In this document: positions 1 to 7,438 of the stretch, piece after piece
How positions within the stretch are numbered: the first letter of the stretch is position 1
How the letters are laid out: every line of letters starts with the position of its first letter
The notes under the pieces: generated by a model
Told to the model about the DNA's origin: nothing
Seen by the model: the letters and a program-made list of their open reading frames with translations, nothing else
Databases searched by the model: none
Translations under genes and position numbers: made by a program
Assembly (NCBI GenBank): GCA_041854955.1
Contig: JBHADF010000003.1
Location: 1 to 34,272 of the forward strand
Reading direction: 5' to 3'
DNA length: 34,272 bases
From: CAMENZ01 sp041854955
Lineage (GTDB): Bacteria; Bacillota; Clostridia; Peptostreptococcales; Anaerovoracaceae

Positions 1-950
1 AAGTCTTCCGAATCCTCCGCCTTCAGCAGGTCTTCCGACAGTCTTTTCTTCTTAAGATACATCTTATCCAAGGCGGCACTTACGGACTTGGTTAAGTCGT
101 AGGCCTTCTGTCTCCCCTGATTTGATGACTCCTTTCGCCCGAAATATGCTTCCAGGCAAGGACTTATAGCTTCAAAGCTTTCCTTCTCGCAGACCTGCTC
201 AAATTCCTCCAGAGGCAATATATAGAATTCCTTAGGTTCTCCCTCGGCATAGTATATTACAGGGGAAACATGACCGGTTTGAGCCTTTTCTGAGGCCTGG
301 GAGAAAAAGGCCCACTTGTCCTCTTCTTCCGCCAAGCTGTCTGCAAAAGCAGGGGAAATACCGCCTATTTTGCTGAGCAAAGCCTTTCCTGTCAAATTTT
401 CGGCTCTGAACAAATCCTCCGTCACCGCCTTGAAGGGTATCTTTTCCTGTTGAGGAGGATATTCGTAGATAAGGCCGGGAAGGAGCTGGCGAACTCGATT
501 TACATCAAAGGACACTCTCTTTATGGAGTCGATGATTTTCCCTGTGGACATGTCCACAAGTATTATATTTGAGTGCTTTCCCATAATCTCAAATACAAGC
601 TTTTTTGATAGGGTAAAGCCTAATTCATTCATAGTTTCCAATGAAATTTCCACGATTCTTTCCGAATCCTTTTGGGAGATGTCCGTTATTCTTCCTCCCT
701 GAAGATGCTTTCTGAGCAGCATGCAAAAGCTTAAGGGGGCAGGGGGATTCACAGGATTGGCCTCAATGAGGTGCAGCCTGGCATGGGCCGACCCGGCGGA
801 GGCAAAAAGCCTGTAATTTCCTGTCTTTGAATGTATGTTAAATACCAGTTCATCCTTTTCCGGTTGATAAACCTTTTCTATTTTCCCCAGTATTATCTTT
901 TCTCTAAGCTCCGCCACAACAGCGGCGGTGACTAATCCGTCATAAGCCAT
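1..950 (-). CDS. rqcH: Rqc2/RqcH-like NFACT protein (fibronectin-binding FbpA family), 3' part outside the window
   Basis: The reading frame runs open from an ATG at 950 to the window edge, giving 316 residues of the N-terminal half. The start MAYDGLVTAAVVAEL and the segment LLRKHLQGGRI (about residues 80-90) are typical of the NFACT-N domain. In the known family, RqcH binds stalled 50S-peptidyl-tRNA complexes and recruits tRNA-Ala to add C-terminal alanine tails; older names are fibronectin-binding protein or FbpA. A GGAG motif lies 6 bases before the ATG. The position usually read as Asp-Arg in the family (D97/R98 region of B. subtilis RqcH) reads Glu-Arg here. The hydrolase gene ends 10 bases upstream, so the two are probably co-transcribed. 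Family assignment is confident; the C-terminal coiled coil and NFACT-R domain cannot be seen. Confidence 0.88.
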   Translation of the reverse strand, partial: MAYDGLVTAAVVAELREKIILGKIEKVYQPEKDELVFNIHSKTGNYRLFASAGSAHARLHLIEANPVNPPAPLSFCMLLRKHLQGGRITDISQKDSERIVEISLETMNELGFTLSKKLVFEIMGKHSNIILVDMSTGKIIDSIKRVSFDVNRVRQLLPGLIYEYPPQQEKIPFKAVTEDLFRAENLTGKALLSKIGGISPAFADSLAEEEDKWAFFSQASEKAQTGHVSPVIYYAEGEPKEFYILPLEEFEQVCEKESFEAISPCLEAYFGRKESSNQGRQKAYDLTKSVSAALDKMYLKKKRLSEDLLKAEDSED

Positions 951-959
951 AAGCTTCTC

Positions 960-1823
960 CTATTTCAATCCTTCTATAAAATTTATAGCCCTTTGAATGA
1001 CTTCCTCGCCCGTACTTCCCTCAGGTGTACCGTTGTGAATTTCGTGGCGATAGCCTTCCAGCTCTACAAAGTTCATCTTAGGATTTGTAGCATTCAAAGG
1101 CAGTTTCATAAAGTTTCTGGAGCCCTCTATGCTGCAAATTCTATCCTCTGTTCCGTGCATTATGAGGCAGGGAATGTTATGGGCCTTGCCGTTATCCTCA
1201 TTGGTGCCCTGCTCCAGAGCAGTTCCTATGCTGAAGCCTTCGTAGGCTGTAAGCAGGCTGATTTTGGGATGAACCAGAGGATCCGTCTCATAGGGCTTGA
1301 CAAATTCAGGATTTCCCAGCTCTGCCTCGCTGCATTTTGAAGCGGTTTGGAAATCCGGCAGTATTTTGGAAAGGATTTTTATGGCAGAAACCAGGCCTAT
1401 GCTGACAGGTCTGCCCAACCTGATCCAGGGTGCGGAAATAACATAACCCATAAAGAGGTAGTTGTACTTCCCTCTGGCTCTGTAATCCAAAGCGATATTA
1501 CCTCCCATGCTGTGGCCGTACATTACCAGTGGAAGATTGGGATAGATGCTTTGAGCATGCTCTACGAGAGCATCGATGTCGGCTAAAACCTCCACCCTCG
1601 GAGCACAATGTCCCTTCTTTCCTTCACTTCTTCCGTGGCCCCTCAGGTCCATGGAAAATACGGCTATCCCCGCCTGAGCAAAATATTGGGACAATCTGTC
1701 ATATCGTCCTGCATATTCACCTATTCCGTGTATCAATATGACAACCTGCTGAGGATTTTCACAAGGGAACTCATATCCCACCAGCTTTACTTTTCTGTTT
1801 TCTATTTCAAAATTATGATACAT
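960..1823 (-). CDS. alpha/beta hydrolase, monoacylglycerol lipase / lysophospholipase type
   Basis: A 287-residue serine hydrolase of the Hydrolase_4 (lysophospholipase, PldB-like) type. Visible motifs are the oxyanion HGIGEY (about 32-37), the RGHGRSEG block (about 61-68), the nucleophile elbow GHSMGG with Ser105, the acid Asp in HGTEDR (about 227) and the His in GYRHEIH (about 260). No signal peptide or membrane segment is present, so it is probably cytoplasmic, and the substrate is unknown (monoacylglycerol or lysophospholipid is likely from the family). I chose the ATG at 1823 because AAAGGA lies just upstream; an in-frame TTG at 1862 would add 13 residues but has no such site. It lies 10 bases before rqcH and is divergent from the zinc-ribbon peptide gene, sharing the palindrome at 1881-1908. 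Confidence 0.87.
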   Translation of the reverse strand: MYHNFEIENRKVKLVGYEFPCENPQQVVILIHGIGEYAGRYDRLSQYFAQAGIAVFSMDLRGHGRSEGKKGHCAPRVEVLADIDALVEHAQSIYPNLPLVMYGHSMGGNIALDYRARGKYNYLFMGYVISAPWIRLGRPVSIGLVSAIKILSKILPDFQTASKCSEAELGNPEFVKPYETDPLVHPKISLLTAYEGFSIGTALEQGTNEDNGKAHNIPCLIMHGTEDRICSIEGSRNFMKLPLNATNPKMNFVELEGYRHEIHNGTPEGSTGEEVIQRAINFIEGLK

Positions 1824-1880
1824 TTTATTTCCTTTCCATCCGAATTTTCCGAAATAATCCAAGAAGTGTCATTAAAATTA

Positions 1881-1908
1881 CATATTTTTACATTTATGTA
1901 AAAATATG
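1881..1908. promoter_or_regulatory. perfect palindrome, candidate operator
   Basis: Two 13-base arms (CATATTTTTACAT and its exact reverse complement) flank a 2-base centre. The element sits between two divergent genes and directly abuts the -35 hexamer of the rightward promoter, which is where a dimeric repressor or activator would bind. The core TTTACAT/ATGTAAA resembles sites of several small HTH regulators, but I cannot assign a regulator. Confidence 0.7.
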
Positions 1909-1937
1909 TTTCACTTTCCCCTGATGCTTTATATAAT
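1909..1937 (+). promoter_or_regulatory. SigA-like promoter for the zinc-ribbon peptide gene
   Basis: TTTCAC at 1909-1914 and TATAAT at 1932-1937 are separated by 17 bases. The -10 is perfect; the -35 is weak, which fits a promoter needing help or control at the adjoining palindrome. The start codon follows 46 bases after the -10. Confidence 0.6.
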
Positions 1938-1982
1938 AAAATTAATCTTAGTACTGTCTAAAAACATTAAGGAGGGTTCAAT

Positions 1983-2093
1983 ATGAAAAGACCCTGTAAT
2001 TGCTCCCTATGTGGGAACATATTTCATACCATCGCCTTCAAAGGCGGTTATGTGTGCGAGGACTGCGTCTATTTCATCAAAAGTCAGGACTAA
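1983..2093 (+). CDS. 36-residue zinc-ribbon peptide (CxC..C and CxxC)
   Basis: A short gene with an excellent ribosome binding site (AAGGAGGG ending 5 bases before the ATG), its own promoter and a hairpin after its stop. The product has Cys5, Cys7 and Cys10 near the N-terminus and Cys25 and Cys28 in a CEDC pair, a pattern like the four-cysteine zinc finger at the start of ClpX (CSFCGK...YICDECI). This suggests a single stand-alone zinc knuckle with the sequence SLCGN and GYVCEDC. It is divergent from the hydrolase gene. I do not recognise a named family and the role is unknown. It could bind another protein or RNA, or act as a small regulator. The coding call rests on the strong translation signal, promoter, metal-ligand spacing and terminator. 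Confidence 0.72.
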   Translation: MKRPCNCSLCGNIFHTIAFKGGYVCEDCVYFIKSQD

Positions 2094-2183
2094 GAAAATA
2101 TATAAATAGGTGCTTAAATCGGGATACCAAACGAATCTTTCTCTTTCGCAAACGATATGAAAAGAAATGCAGCCTCGAATGAG

Positions 2184-2216
2184 AGGGGGATGTCATATCC
2201 CCCTTATCTGTTTTTT
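2184..2216 (+). terminator. hairpin with T-tract after the zinc-ribbon peptide gene
   Basis: An 8-bp stem (AGGGGGAT at 2184-2191 with its complement at 2197-2204) has a 5-base loop and is followed by a T-run at 2211-2216. The T-run is offset by 6 bases, so termination may be partial. The right arm overlaps the stop codon of the converging flavin reductase gene. Confidence 0.55.
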
Positions 2217-2893
2217 GTTTGTGACTTTCTTATAAGGCCGGTTTCTTTACCTGCCTTCTCCTTGTTGCGGCGTTTTTCTCTGTTGGCCTCCACCCTTTCC
2301 TGATGCTTTTCTTTATTGATACGTTTCTTTGTCTTGGGCTTCATTATGGAATATCCAAACTTTCCTATGGGTTCTTTTTTATGGCCGAAATACTGGCCGT
2401 GGATGTATGAAATCAGGCCTGCCTTTTCCATGTTTATTCTGCCCTTTTCATCGAGAAGCGCCTCGTCCACATGGACCTGAACAATCTCCCCTATAAACAT
2501 ATCGTGGGTCGGATAGCTCTTAACTTCGATTACTTTGCACTCCAGATTTACGGGTGATTCGGCAATCAATGGCGCATTAACGGCCTCGCCCTTTTCTGCT
2601 GTCAATCCCAGCTCTTTAAACTTATCCACATCCTTTCCGGATTTTACACCGCAAAAGTCCGTCTTAAAGGCCAAGGCTTCTGTGGTCAGGTTTATGACAA
2701 ACTCCCCCGATTCCTCTATGAGCCTGTGGGAATGTCTTTCCTTCCTCACGGATACATAGGTCAAGGGAGGATTTGAATTTATTATTCCTGTCCATGCTAT
2801 GGTTATTATATTCTTTTCCTTTTCATTTCCGCAGGATACCATGACACAGGGCACCGGTGCCATCATCGTTGCGGGCTTAAAGCTTTTCTTCAT
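2204..2893 (-). CDS. flavin reductase-like FMN-binding split-barrel protein (flavoredoxin type) with basic tail
   Basis: A 229-residue protein. The first ~165 residues form a flavin reductase-like split barrel of the flavoredoxin type, with MMAPVPCVMVSCG at the N-terminus and the NIITIAWTGIINSNPPLTYVSVRKERHSH core seen in FMN-binding members. In the family these proteins bind FMN noncovalently and either reduce flavin or carry electrons. Residues ~183-229 are an unusual, strongly basic Lys/Arg-rich tail, which could bind nucleic acid or membranes. The ATG at 2893 has GAGG 7 bases upstream. It is the last gene of the long minus-strand cluster, 10 bases after the pseudouridine synthase. Its electron donor and acceptor are not indicated by the context. 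Confidence 0.82.
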   Translation of the reverse strand: MKKSFKPATMMAPVPCVMVSCGNEKEKNIITIAWTGIINSNPPLTYVSVRKERHSHRLIEESGEFVINLTTEALAFKTDFCGVKSGKDVDKFKELGLTAEKGEAVNAPLIAESPVNLECKVIEVKSYPTHDMFIGEIVQVHVDEALLDEKGRINMEKAGLISYIHGQYFGHKKEPIGKFGYSIMKPKTKKRINKEKHQERVEANREKRRNKEKAGKETGLIRKSQTKNR

Positions 2894-2903
2894 ATTTATG
2901 CCT

Positions 2904-3830
2904 CTACTTTCTCAATTTTTCCAATAGATCTTCAAACTCTTTGGGCAGCTCTGATTTAAATTCCATATATTCCCCCGTCTTCGGGTGAACAAAGCCCAAA
3001 ACTCCTGCATGAAGCAGCTGTCCTCCGTTGCCTAAAGGGTCTTTTTTTATACCATAGAGCGGATCTCCCACAAGAGGATGCTTTATATATGCCATGTGCA
3101 CCCTGATTTGATGGGTTCTGCCCGTTTCCAGCCTGGCCTCTATCAAGGTGTGCTTTCCCAGTCTCTCCAGAACTTTCCAATGGGTTACGGCTTCTTTTCC
3201 GTTGCGATGATTTACGGCCTGACGAAGCCTGTTTTTAGGGTCTCTGCCTATAGGCTCATTGACAGTTCCTTCTTCTATCGAAAATCCTCCGTGTACAAGG
3301 GCCTTATACCGCCTCTCTATGCTGTGCTCCGCCAGCTGTTTTGAAAGGGATTCATGAGCCCTGTCGGTTTTCGCAATCATCAAAAGCCCGCTGGTATCCT
3401 TATCTATTCTGTGGACTATTCCCGGCCTTATGACTCCGTTTATGGATGACAGGCGGTCTCCACAGTGATACATAATTGCATTGACCAAAGTCCCAGTATA
3501 ATTTCCTACGGCAGGGTGGACAACCATACCTCTCGGCTTATTTACCACCAGGACCTCATCATCCTCATATACTATTTCCAAGGGTATATCCTCCGGCAAT
3601 ATTTCTACGGCTTCCGGTTCAGGCAGCTCTATTTCAATTTTTTCACCTTTAGATACCTTGTATTTCTTTGACAGCCGGGTTTTTCCGTCTACCATAATTT
3701 TGCCCGTCTCAATGAGCTTCTGAATAAAGCTTCTTGAAATCTCCGGTAAAAGCAAAGAAAGCACTAAATCGAGTCTAGTGCCTTTTTCTTCTTCACCTAT
3801 TTCAATCAAATATGTTTCATTTTGATTCAT
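2904..3830 (-). CDS. rluD: RluD-family 23S rRNA pseudouridine synthase
   Basis: This 308-residue protein has an S4 RNA-binding domain (about residues 17-75) followed by the pseudouridine synthase domain. The catalytic signature HRIDKDTSGLL spans about residues 140-150, with the nucleophilic Asp at 143. RluD-type enzymes isomerise uridines in helix 69 of 23S rRNA; Firmicute paralogues (YlyB) carry the same architecture, so the exact site is not certain. YlyB next to lspA is the customary arrangement in Bacillus and Clostridia. The start codon overlaps the lspA stop by 4 bases (ATGA), indicating translational coupling. Nothing is missing and the length is normal. Confidence 0.92.
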   Translation of the reverse strand: MNQNETYLIEIGEEEKGTRLDLVLSLLLPEISRSFIQKLIETGKIMVDGKTRLSKKYKVSKGEKIEIELPEPEAVEILPEDIPLEIVYEDDEVLVVNKPRGMVVHPAVGNYTGTLVNAIMYHCGDRLSSINGVIRPGIVHRIDKDTSGLLMIAKTDRAHESLSKQLAEHSIERRYKALVHGGFSIEEGTVNEPIGRDPKNRLRQAVNHRNGKEAVTHWKVLERLGKHTLIEARLETGRTHQIRVHMAYIKHPLVGDPLYGIKKDPLGNGGQLLHAGVLGFVHPKTGEYMEFKSELPKEFEDLLEKLRK

Positions 3831-4273
3831 TTTTTCTCCTCAAAGGCAAACATGTATAGCACCAAAAAACCACAGCCTACACATATAGCAATATCGGCTA
3901 CATTAAACACGGGCCAAAAATGTAAATCAAACATATCAGTTACAAAGCCCATTGACAGTCTGTCAAATAGATTGCCTAAGCCCCCTGCAATTATAAGGCT
4001 CAAGGCGGTAAACATGGTCCAATGAGCCTGTCTCCGCTTTTCCATGACTATAACAGCTATTATCAGAGATATGACCGTAAGTACCGTAAGCATCTGCCCT
4101 GTTCCGGAAAAAAGGGAAAATGCAGCACCTCTGTTTTGAATATAAGTTATACTGAAAACCTTGTCGATGAGAGGAATGCTCTCACCCACGTACATATTAT
4201 CTCTTATGGCATGCTTCACTATTTGGTCTATAAAGAAGATTGCTACAATAATAATATATCTGAGTTTTCTCAT
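3827..4273 (-). CDS. lspA: lipoprotein signal peptidase (signal peptidase II)
   Basis: A 148-residue polytopic membrane protein with four predicted helices. The family motifs are NRGAAFSLFSG in the second quarter, then GGLGNLFDRLSMGFVTDMFD and FNVADIAI, which carry the two catalytic aspartates (in NLFDR and NVAD). It is an aspartyl protease that cleaves the signal peptide of prolipoproteins after lipidation of the conserved Cys. The start overlaps the divIVA stop and the stop overlaps the rluD start, both as ATGA, so it is translated as part of a tightly coupled block. The ribosome binding site is weak, in line with coupling. Confidence 0.94.
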   Translation of the reverse strand: MRKLRYIIIVAIFFIDQIVKHAIRDNMYVGESIPLIDKVFSITYIQNRGAAFSLFSGTGQMLTVLTVISLIIAVIVMEKRRQAHWTMFTALSLIIAGGLGNLFDRLSMGFVTDMFDLHFWPVFNVADIAICVGCGFLVLYMFAFEEKK

Positions 4274-4890
4274 CTTATATTTACCATGGTTTTAGTCAAG
4301 TCTACAGCCTCATCTTCTTCTTTCTTCACAGGCTCCATAACGATGGTTTCCTTTTTAGCCTCTGTGGCCACCGTATCCTTGTTTTCCTTTTCATCGTGAG
4401 TCGTAAGAGAAGCCGGCATAAAATCTTCCTTGAATACTTCAAAGAATTCTCCCGAAACGAAGTCCACTCTCTCCAGCTCGGCCTCAAGCATCTGTCTGTA
4501 TCTGTCTCTCAGCTTTTCAAAGCGGGTTTTAATCTTCCAGCCTTCATCGCTGTACTTGGATATGGAATCTCTCGCATCTCTAGTGATGAGCTCCGCTTCC
4601 ATCTCTGCATTCTTGAGGAGTATTTCAGCTCTTCTCTCTGCACTGGCAGCGATGTCGTTCATGAGAGATTTTGCAGCTTCAAGGGTTTCATATACGGATG
4701 TCTCCGCAGATATATGCTTATCCACTTGGTTGTGAGCCTTTTCCAGCTCAGCCTTCAGCTGTTTATTTTCTCTGATGAGCTTTTCCATATCTACGATTAT
4801 CAGATCAAGAAACTCGTCGACTTCTTCGTCGTTATATCCTTTTTTTGATCTGGAAAATTCTTTATTTTCAATATCTGCAGGTGTAATCAT
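4270..4890 (-). CDS. divIVA: DivIVA-domain cell division / polarity protein
   Basis: A 206-residue protein beginning MITPADIENKEFSRSKKGYNDEEVDEFLD, the DivIVA N-terminal lipid-binding segment that senses negative membrane curvature. A coiled coil covers about residues 25-150, and the tail (about 160-206) is acidic and variable. In Firmicutes, DivIVA marks poles and septa and recruits division, segregation or wall-synthesis proteins. I chose the ATG at 4890 because GGAGG lies 6 bases upstream; a TTG four codons earlier sits on that site and is unlikely. It lies between yggT and lspA. The S4-domain gene ylmH, which usually precedes divIVA, is absent here. Confidence 0.93.
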   Translation of the reverse strand: MITPADIENKEFSRSKKGYNDEEVDEFLDLIIVDMEKLIRENKQLKAELEKAHNQVDKHISAETSVYETLEAAKSLMNDIAASAERRAEILLKNAEMEAELITRDARDSISKYSDEGWKIKTRFEKLRDRYRQMLEAELERVDFVSGEFFEVFKEDFMPASLTTHDEKENKDTVATEAKKETIVMEPVKKEEDEAVDLTKTMVNIR

Positions 4891-4907
4891 CTTATCCTCC
4901 AATTTTA

Positions 4908-5189
4908 TTATAATATTATAGCTACCAATCTTACGAGAATGGAAACCACTCCCTCTATGAGCAGCATGGCCAACAGTACGGAGAAGTCAAACATTCCCGT
5001 ATTGAACTTGGACAGAAATTTTCTGCAAGGGCCTACGACAGGCTCCGTCAAATCCACAAGAATCTTGTAGATCTTGCCGGCCGTATCCCTTCCCGGGACT
5101 GCAAACCAACTGAGCACCGCCCGGCCCACCAACATCAAGGTCATTATCTGTCCAAACCAATAGAGGGCCAATATCAATACTGTCTTCAT
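4908..5189 (-). CDS. yggT: YggT family membrane protein (YlmG)
   Basis: A 93-residue protein with two hydrophobic segments (about 5-25 and 65-92) and the central PGRDTAGKIYKILVDLTEPVVGPCRKFL region typical of YggT/YlmG. Its biochemical role is not established; relatives in plastids and pneumococci are linked to nucleoid or division-site organisation. A GAGGTAAC site at the end of sepF precedes the ATG, and the gap to sepF is 9 bases, so the two are co-translated. The neighbourhood sepF-yggT-divIVA supports a cell-division-associated role. Confidence 0.9.
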   Translation of the reverse strand: MKTVLILALYWFGQIMTLMLVGRAVLSWFAVPGRDTAGKIYKILVDLTEPVVGPCRKFLSKFNTGMFDFSVLLAMLLIEGVVSILVRLVAIIL

Positions 5190-5198
5190 CTGTTACCT

Positions 5199-5687
5199 CT
5201 ATACTCTCCAGGGGCTCTTGTTGCCGCCGAAGTCGAAGCCCTTGTCCTCTTGGTTTGCTGCAATATCCACACTTTCCGGTGCAAATATAAAGATGTTGTT
5301 GGCAATTTTCTGAACATTGCCGTTTAAGGCGTAGGTTGCTCCCGACAAGAAGTCGAAAATCTTCTTTGCCGTATCTGTTTCAATCTTTTCCAGATTGATG
5401 ATTACAGGTCTTCTTCCCTTCAAGCTGTCCACCAGCTTAGGACATTCGTCAAAGCTCTTAGGCTCTATTACTACCAATTTAAAGGTGTTTGTCCCTGCTA
5501 CGGAAAATCTCTTTTCCACGGGTAAAGCTCTCAAGGCCTCCGCCTGTCTCGGTTGATATCCTGTGGCTACCGGCTTTCTCTCCTCTTTTCTGAGGCTTTC
5601 TTTCTCGGCTGCCAGCTCTTCTTCAGTAAATTCTTCGTCTTCTACTTCGATACCTACTAATTTTTTAAAGGTGTCTGAAAATCCCAT
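5199..5687 (-). CDS. sepF: cell division protein SepF
   Basis: A 162-residue protein. The N-terminal MGFSDTFKKLVGIE is the amphipathic membrane-targeting helix of SepF, followed by an acidic/charged linker (about 15-60) and the C-terminal SepF domain (about 70-155), including FDECPKLVDSLKGRRPVIINLEKIE and FLSGATYALNGNVQKIANNIFIFAP. SepF tethers FtsZ to the membrane and shapes the septum. I chose the ATG at 5687 because GGGAGGG lies 5 bases upstream; an upstream in-frame TTG lies before this site and is unlikely. The gene is followed directly by yggT. Confidence 0.94.
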   Translation of the reverse strand: MGFSDTFKKLVGIEVEDEEFTEEELAAEKESLRKEERKPVATGYQPRQAEALRALPVEKRFSVAGTNTFKLVVIEPKSFDECPKLVDSLKGRRPVIINLEKIETDTAKKIFDFLSGATYALNGNVQKIANNIFIFAPESVDIAANQEDKGFDFGGNKSPWRV

Positions 5688-5749
5688 TTTTCCCTCCCGC
5701 AATATGCTATATCTTCTTTATCACTTTATATTGGCTCTGTATGCCACTG

Positions 5750-6457
5750 TTAATTTCCTTGTTTTTTAGAATAATCCCTGTTTCCGAATATCATGGTTCC
5801 CACTCTTATGAGGTTTGAGCCCTTTTTGATGGCCACCTGAAAATCGTTGGACATACCCATGGACAGATAGGAAAATTCTAAATTGGGATGTTGAATTTTG
5901 CCGTATTCATCATAGAGGTTTTTAACCTGGGCAAAATATTCTCCCGCATCCTCCGGATTCTCCTCAAAGGGAGCTATGCACATAAGACCTCTTATCCTTA
6001 CATGGGGGCAGCTTTTCAGGATTTCATCCAACAGCAACCCTGTCTCTTCGGTGGTTATACCGAACTTGCTCTCCTCCATAGCGGAGTTCACCTGTATGAG
6101 TATATCCATGGTCTTTCCGTGCTGCTCCGCCCGCTTGTCTATTTCCTGAGCCAGCTTCAAGGAGTCTACCGAATGAATCATAGATACCTTATCTATTATG
6201 TATTTCACCTTGTTGGTCTGAAGATGTCCTATGAGGTGCCATCTTACAGGCTTAACCCGGTCGTATTTGTTCAGAATTTCCTGAACCTTGTTTTCACCTA
6301 TATCGGTAATGCCGCATTCTATGGCTTCATTTATTTCTTCCGTGTCATGGAGCTTGGTTACGGCTACCAGCAGCACATCCTCGCCCTTCCGGCCGGAAGC
6401 TTCCGCTGCCTTTGCAGCCAGCTCTTTTATATATTGAATATTTTCCTTAATAGGCAT
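5750..6457 (-). CDS. yggS: YggS/PLPBP-type pyridoxal phosphate homeostasis protein
   Basis: A 235-residue alanine racemase N-terminal-fold protein (YlmE in Bacillus). Lys35 in VAVTKLHD is the PLP-binding lysine; GENKVQEILNKY, WHLIGHLQTNK, FGI and GLMCIAP follow in the usual order, and the C-terminus carries LSMGMSNDF and RVGTMIFG. It has no racemase activity in studied members and acts to buffer PLP levels. I chose the ATG at 6457 (MPIKENIQYIKE), which lies 1 base after the stop of the preceding gene; a GTG three codons upstream is too close to its own AAGGA site. It precedes sepF, as is common in Firmicutes. Confidence 0.93.
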   Translation of the reverse strand: MPIKENIQYIKELAAKAAEASGRKGEDVLLVAVTKLHDTEEINEAIECGITDIGENKVQEILNKYDRVKPVRWHLIGHLQTNKVKYIIDKVSMIHSVDSLKLAQEIDKRAEQHGKTMDILIQVNSAMEESKFGITTEETGLLLDEILKSCPHVRIRGLMCIAPFEENPEDAGEYFAQVKNLYDEYGKIQHPNLEFSYLSMGMSNDFQVAIKKGSNLIRVGTMIFGNRDYSKKQGN

Positions 6458-6458
6458 C

Positions 6459-7409
6459 CTATTCACTTCCTTTTTTATTTGATCTCAAGATGGTAGCATA
6501 GTTGGTCAAGGTGGTCACTTCTTTTCCATCTTCATCAAAGAAGCTGCCGTTTGCCACCACCGTCTTGTCCTTCATCTCCAAGAGTATCTTCACCGGAACG
6601 AACTTTTTGTTTCCCAGTTTGTTGATAATATATACTCCCGGTTGACCGTTTTCGGTGGTTATGCTTTCGCTTTCCAAGATTATGCCGCTTTTTTCTGTCT
6701 TTATAATCTTAAAGTCACCTACTCTTATCCGGTCAAATTTTTCGTAATATCTGTCGCAGGCAAGTATGACCTGATATTCTATGCCCTGGCTTTCCACACC
6801 GGACACGGTCATCTTTATCCTGGTCTTATCGCTTAATTCAACGGTAAGTCTGTTTCCCGGCTCTATGCCCTCGACTCCCGCCTTGGGAAGCCAGCACAGC
6901 ATATACCATTCCTTGTTGTCGACTATCTTAAAAAGCGGGTCTCCCACCTTGGCGTTTTTCTTCACACACTCTTTGACTACGCCTTTCTTTTCACCGTCTT
7001 CTTCCTCTTCATATTTTGTATCCAGTACGGTGGATTTCAGGCTTGCCATGTTTTCCGGAGTGTAGCTTTCCTCCAGGCCGTCATAAAAATAGCTCACTAC
7101 GCCGCGAGTCTTGTTGTAGTAGCCTGCACCGCCCAAATTCAGGATTCGGCTGTGTGCTCTCAAAAGGCTTCCCTCCGATGCCACTCGGCTGACGCTTCCT
7201 TCTCCGTCGGCAGTATAAAGCTTCTCCGTTCTCACGGCCAAATATCTGCTGTCTACGGTTATTTCCAAGGTCCCGTACTCAGCGGTGTAGGTGCGGACAA
7301 AAATGTTGGACACCTTGGGCACCACGTAGATGGCGATATAGAGAATCACCAGCAACAGGAAGTATATGAAAGCCCATAATTTATAGTTATTCTTACTTTT
7401 CTTCTTCAT
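6459..7409 (-). CDS. HlyD-like membrane-anchored adaptor protein of the sepF cluster
   Basis: A 316-residue protein with a basic N-terminus (MKKKSKNNYK), one transmembrane helix (about residues 10-30) and a large extracytoplasmic part. The SVSRVASEGSLLRAHSRIL region and the later KNAKVGDPLFKIVDNKEWYMLCWLPKAGVEGIEPGNRLTVELSD segment resemble the barrel-sandwich hybrid and beta-barrel of HlyD/membrane-fusion proteins. Related genes sit next to yggS and sepF in other Clostridia, but no partner ABC or MFS exporter is present here, so export is not demonstrated; a wall- or division-related role is an inference. The start is uncertain: neither the ATG at 7409 nor a TTG at 7427 has a good ribosome binding site. 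Confidence 0.72.
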   Translation of the reverse strand: MKKKSKNNYKLWAFIYFLLLVILYIAIYVVPKVSNIFVRTYTAEYGTLEITVDSRYLAVRTEKLYTADGEGSVSRVASEGSLLRAHSRILNLGGAGYYNKTRGVVSYFYDGLEESYTPENMASLKSTVLDTKYEEEEDGEKKGVVKECVKKNAKVGDPLFKIVDNKEWYMLCWLPKAGVEGIEPGNRLTVELSDKTRIKMTVSGVESQGIEYQVILACDRYYEKFDRIRVGDFKIIKTEKSGIILESESITTENGQPGVYIINKLGNKKFVPVKILLEMKDKTVVANGSFFDEDGKEVTTLTNYATILRSNKKGSE

Positions 7410-7438
7410 AGGGTAATGATAACACAATATATAGTAAT

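Noticed and set aside
993..1901. Several plus-strand open frames opposite the hydrolase gene
   Set aside because: They lack ribosome binding sites and recognisable protein patterns; the minus-strand frame carries full hydrolase motifs.
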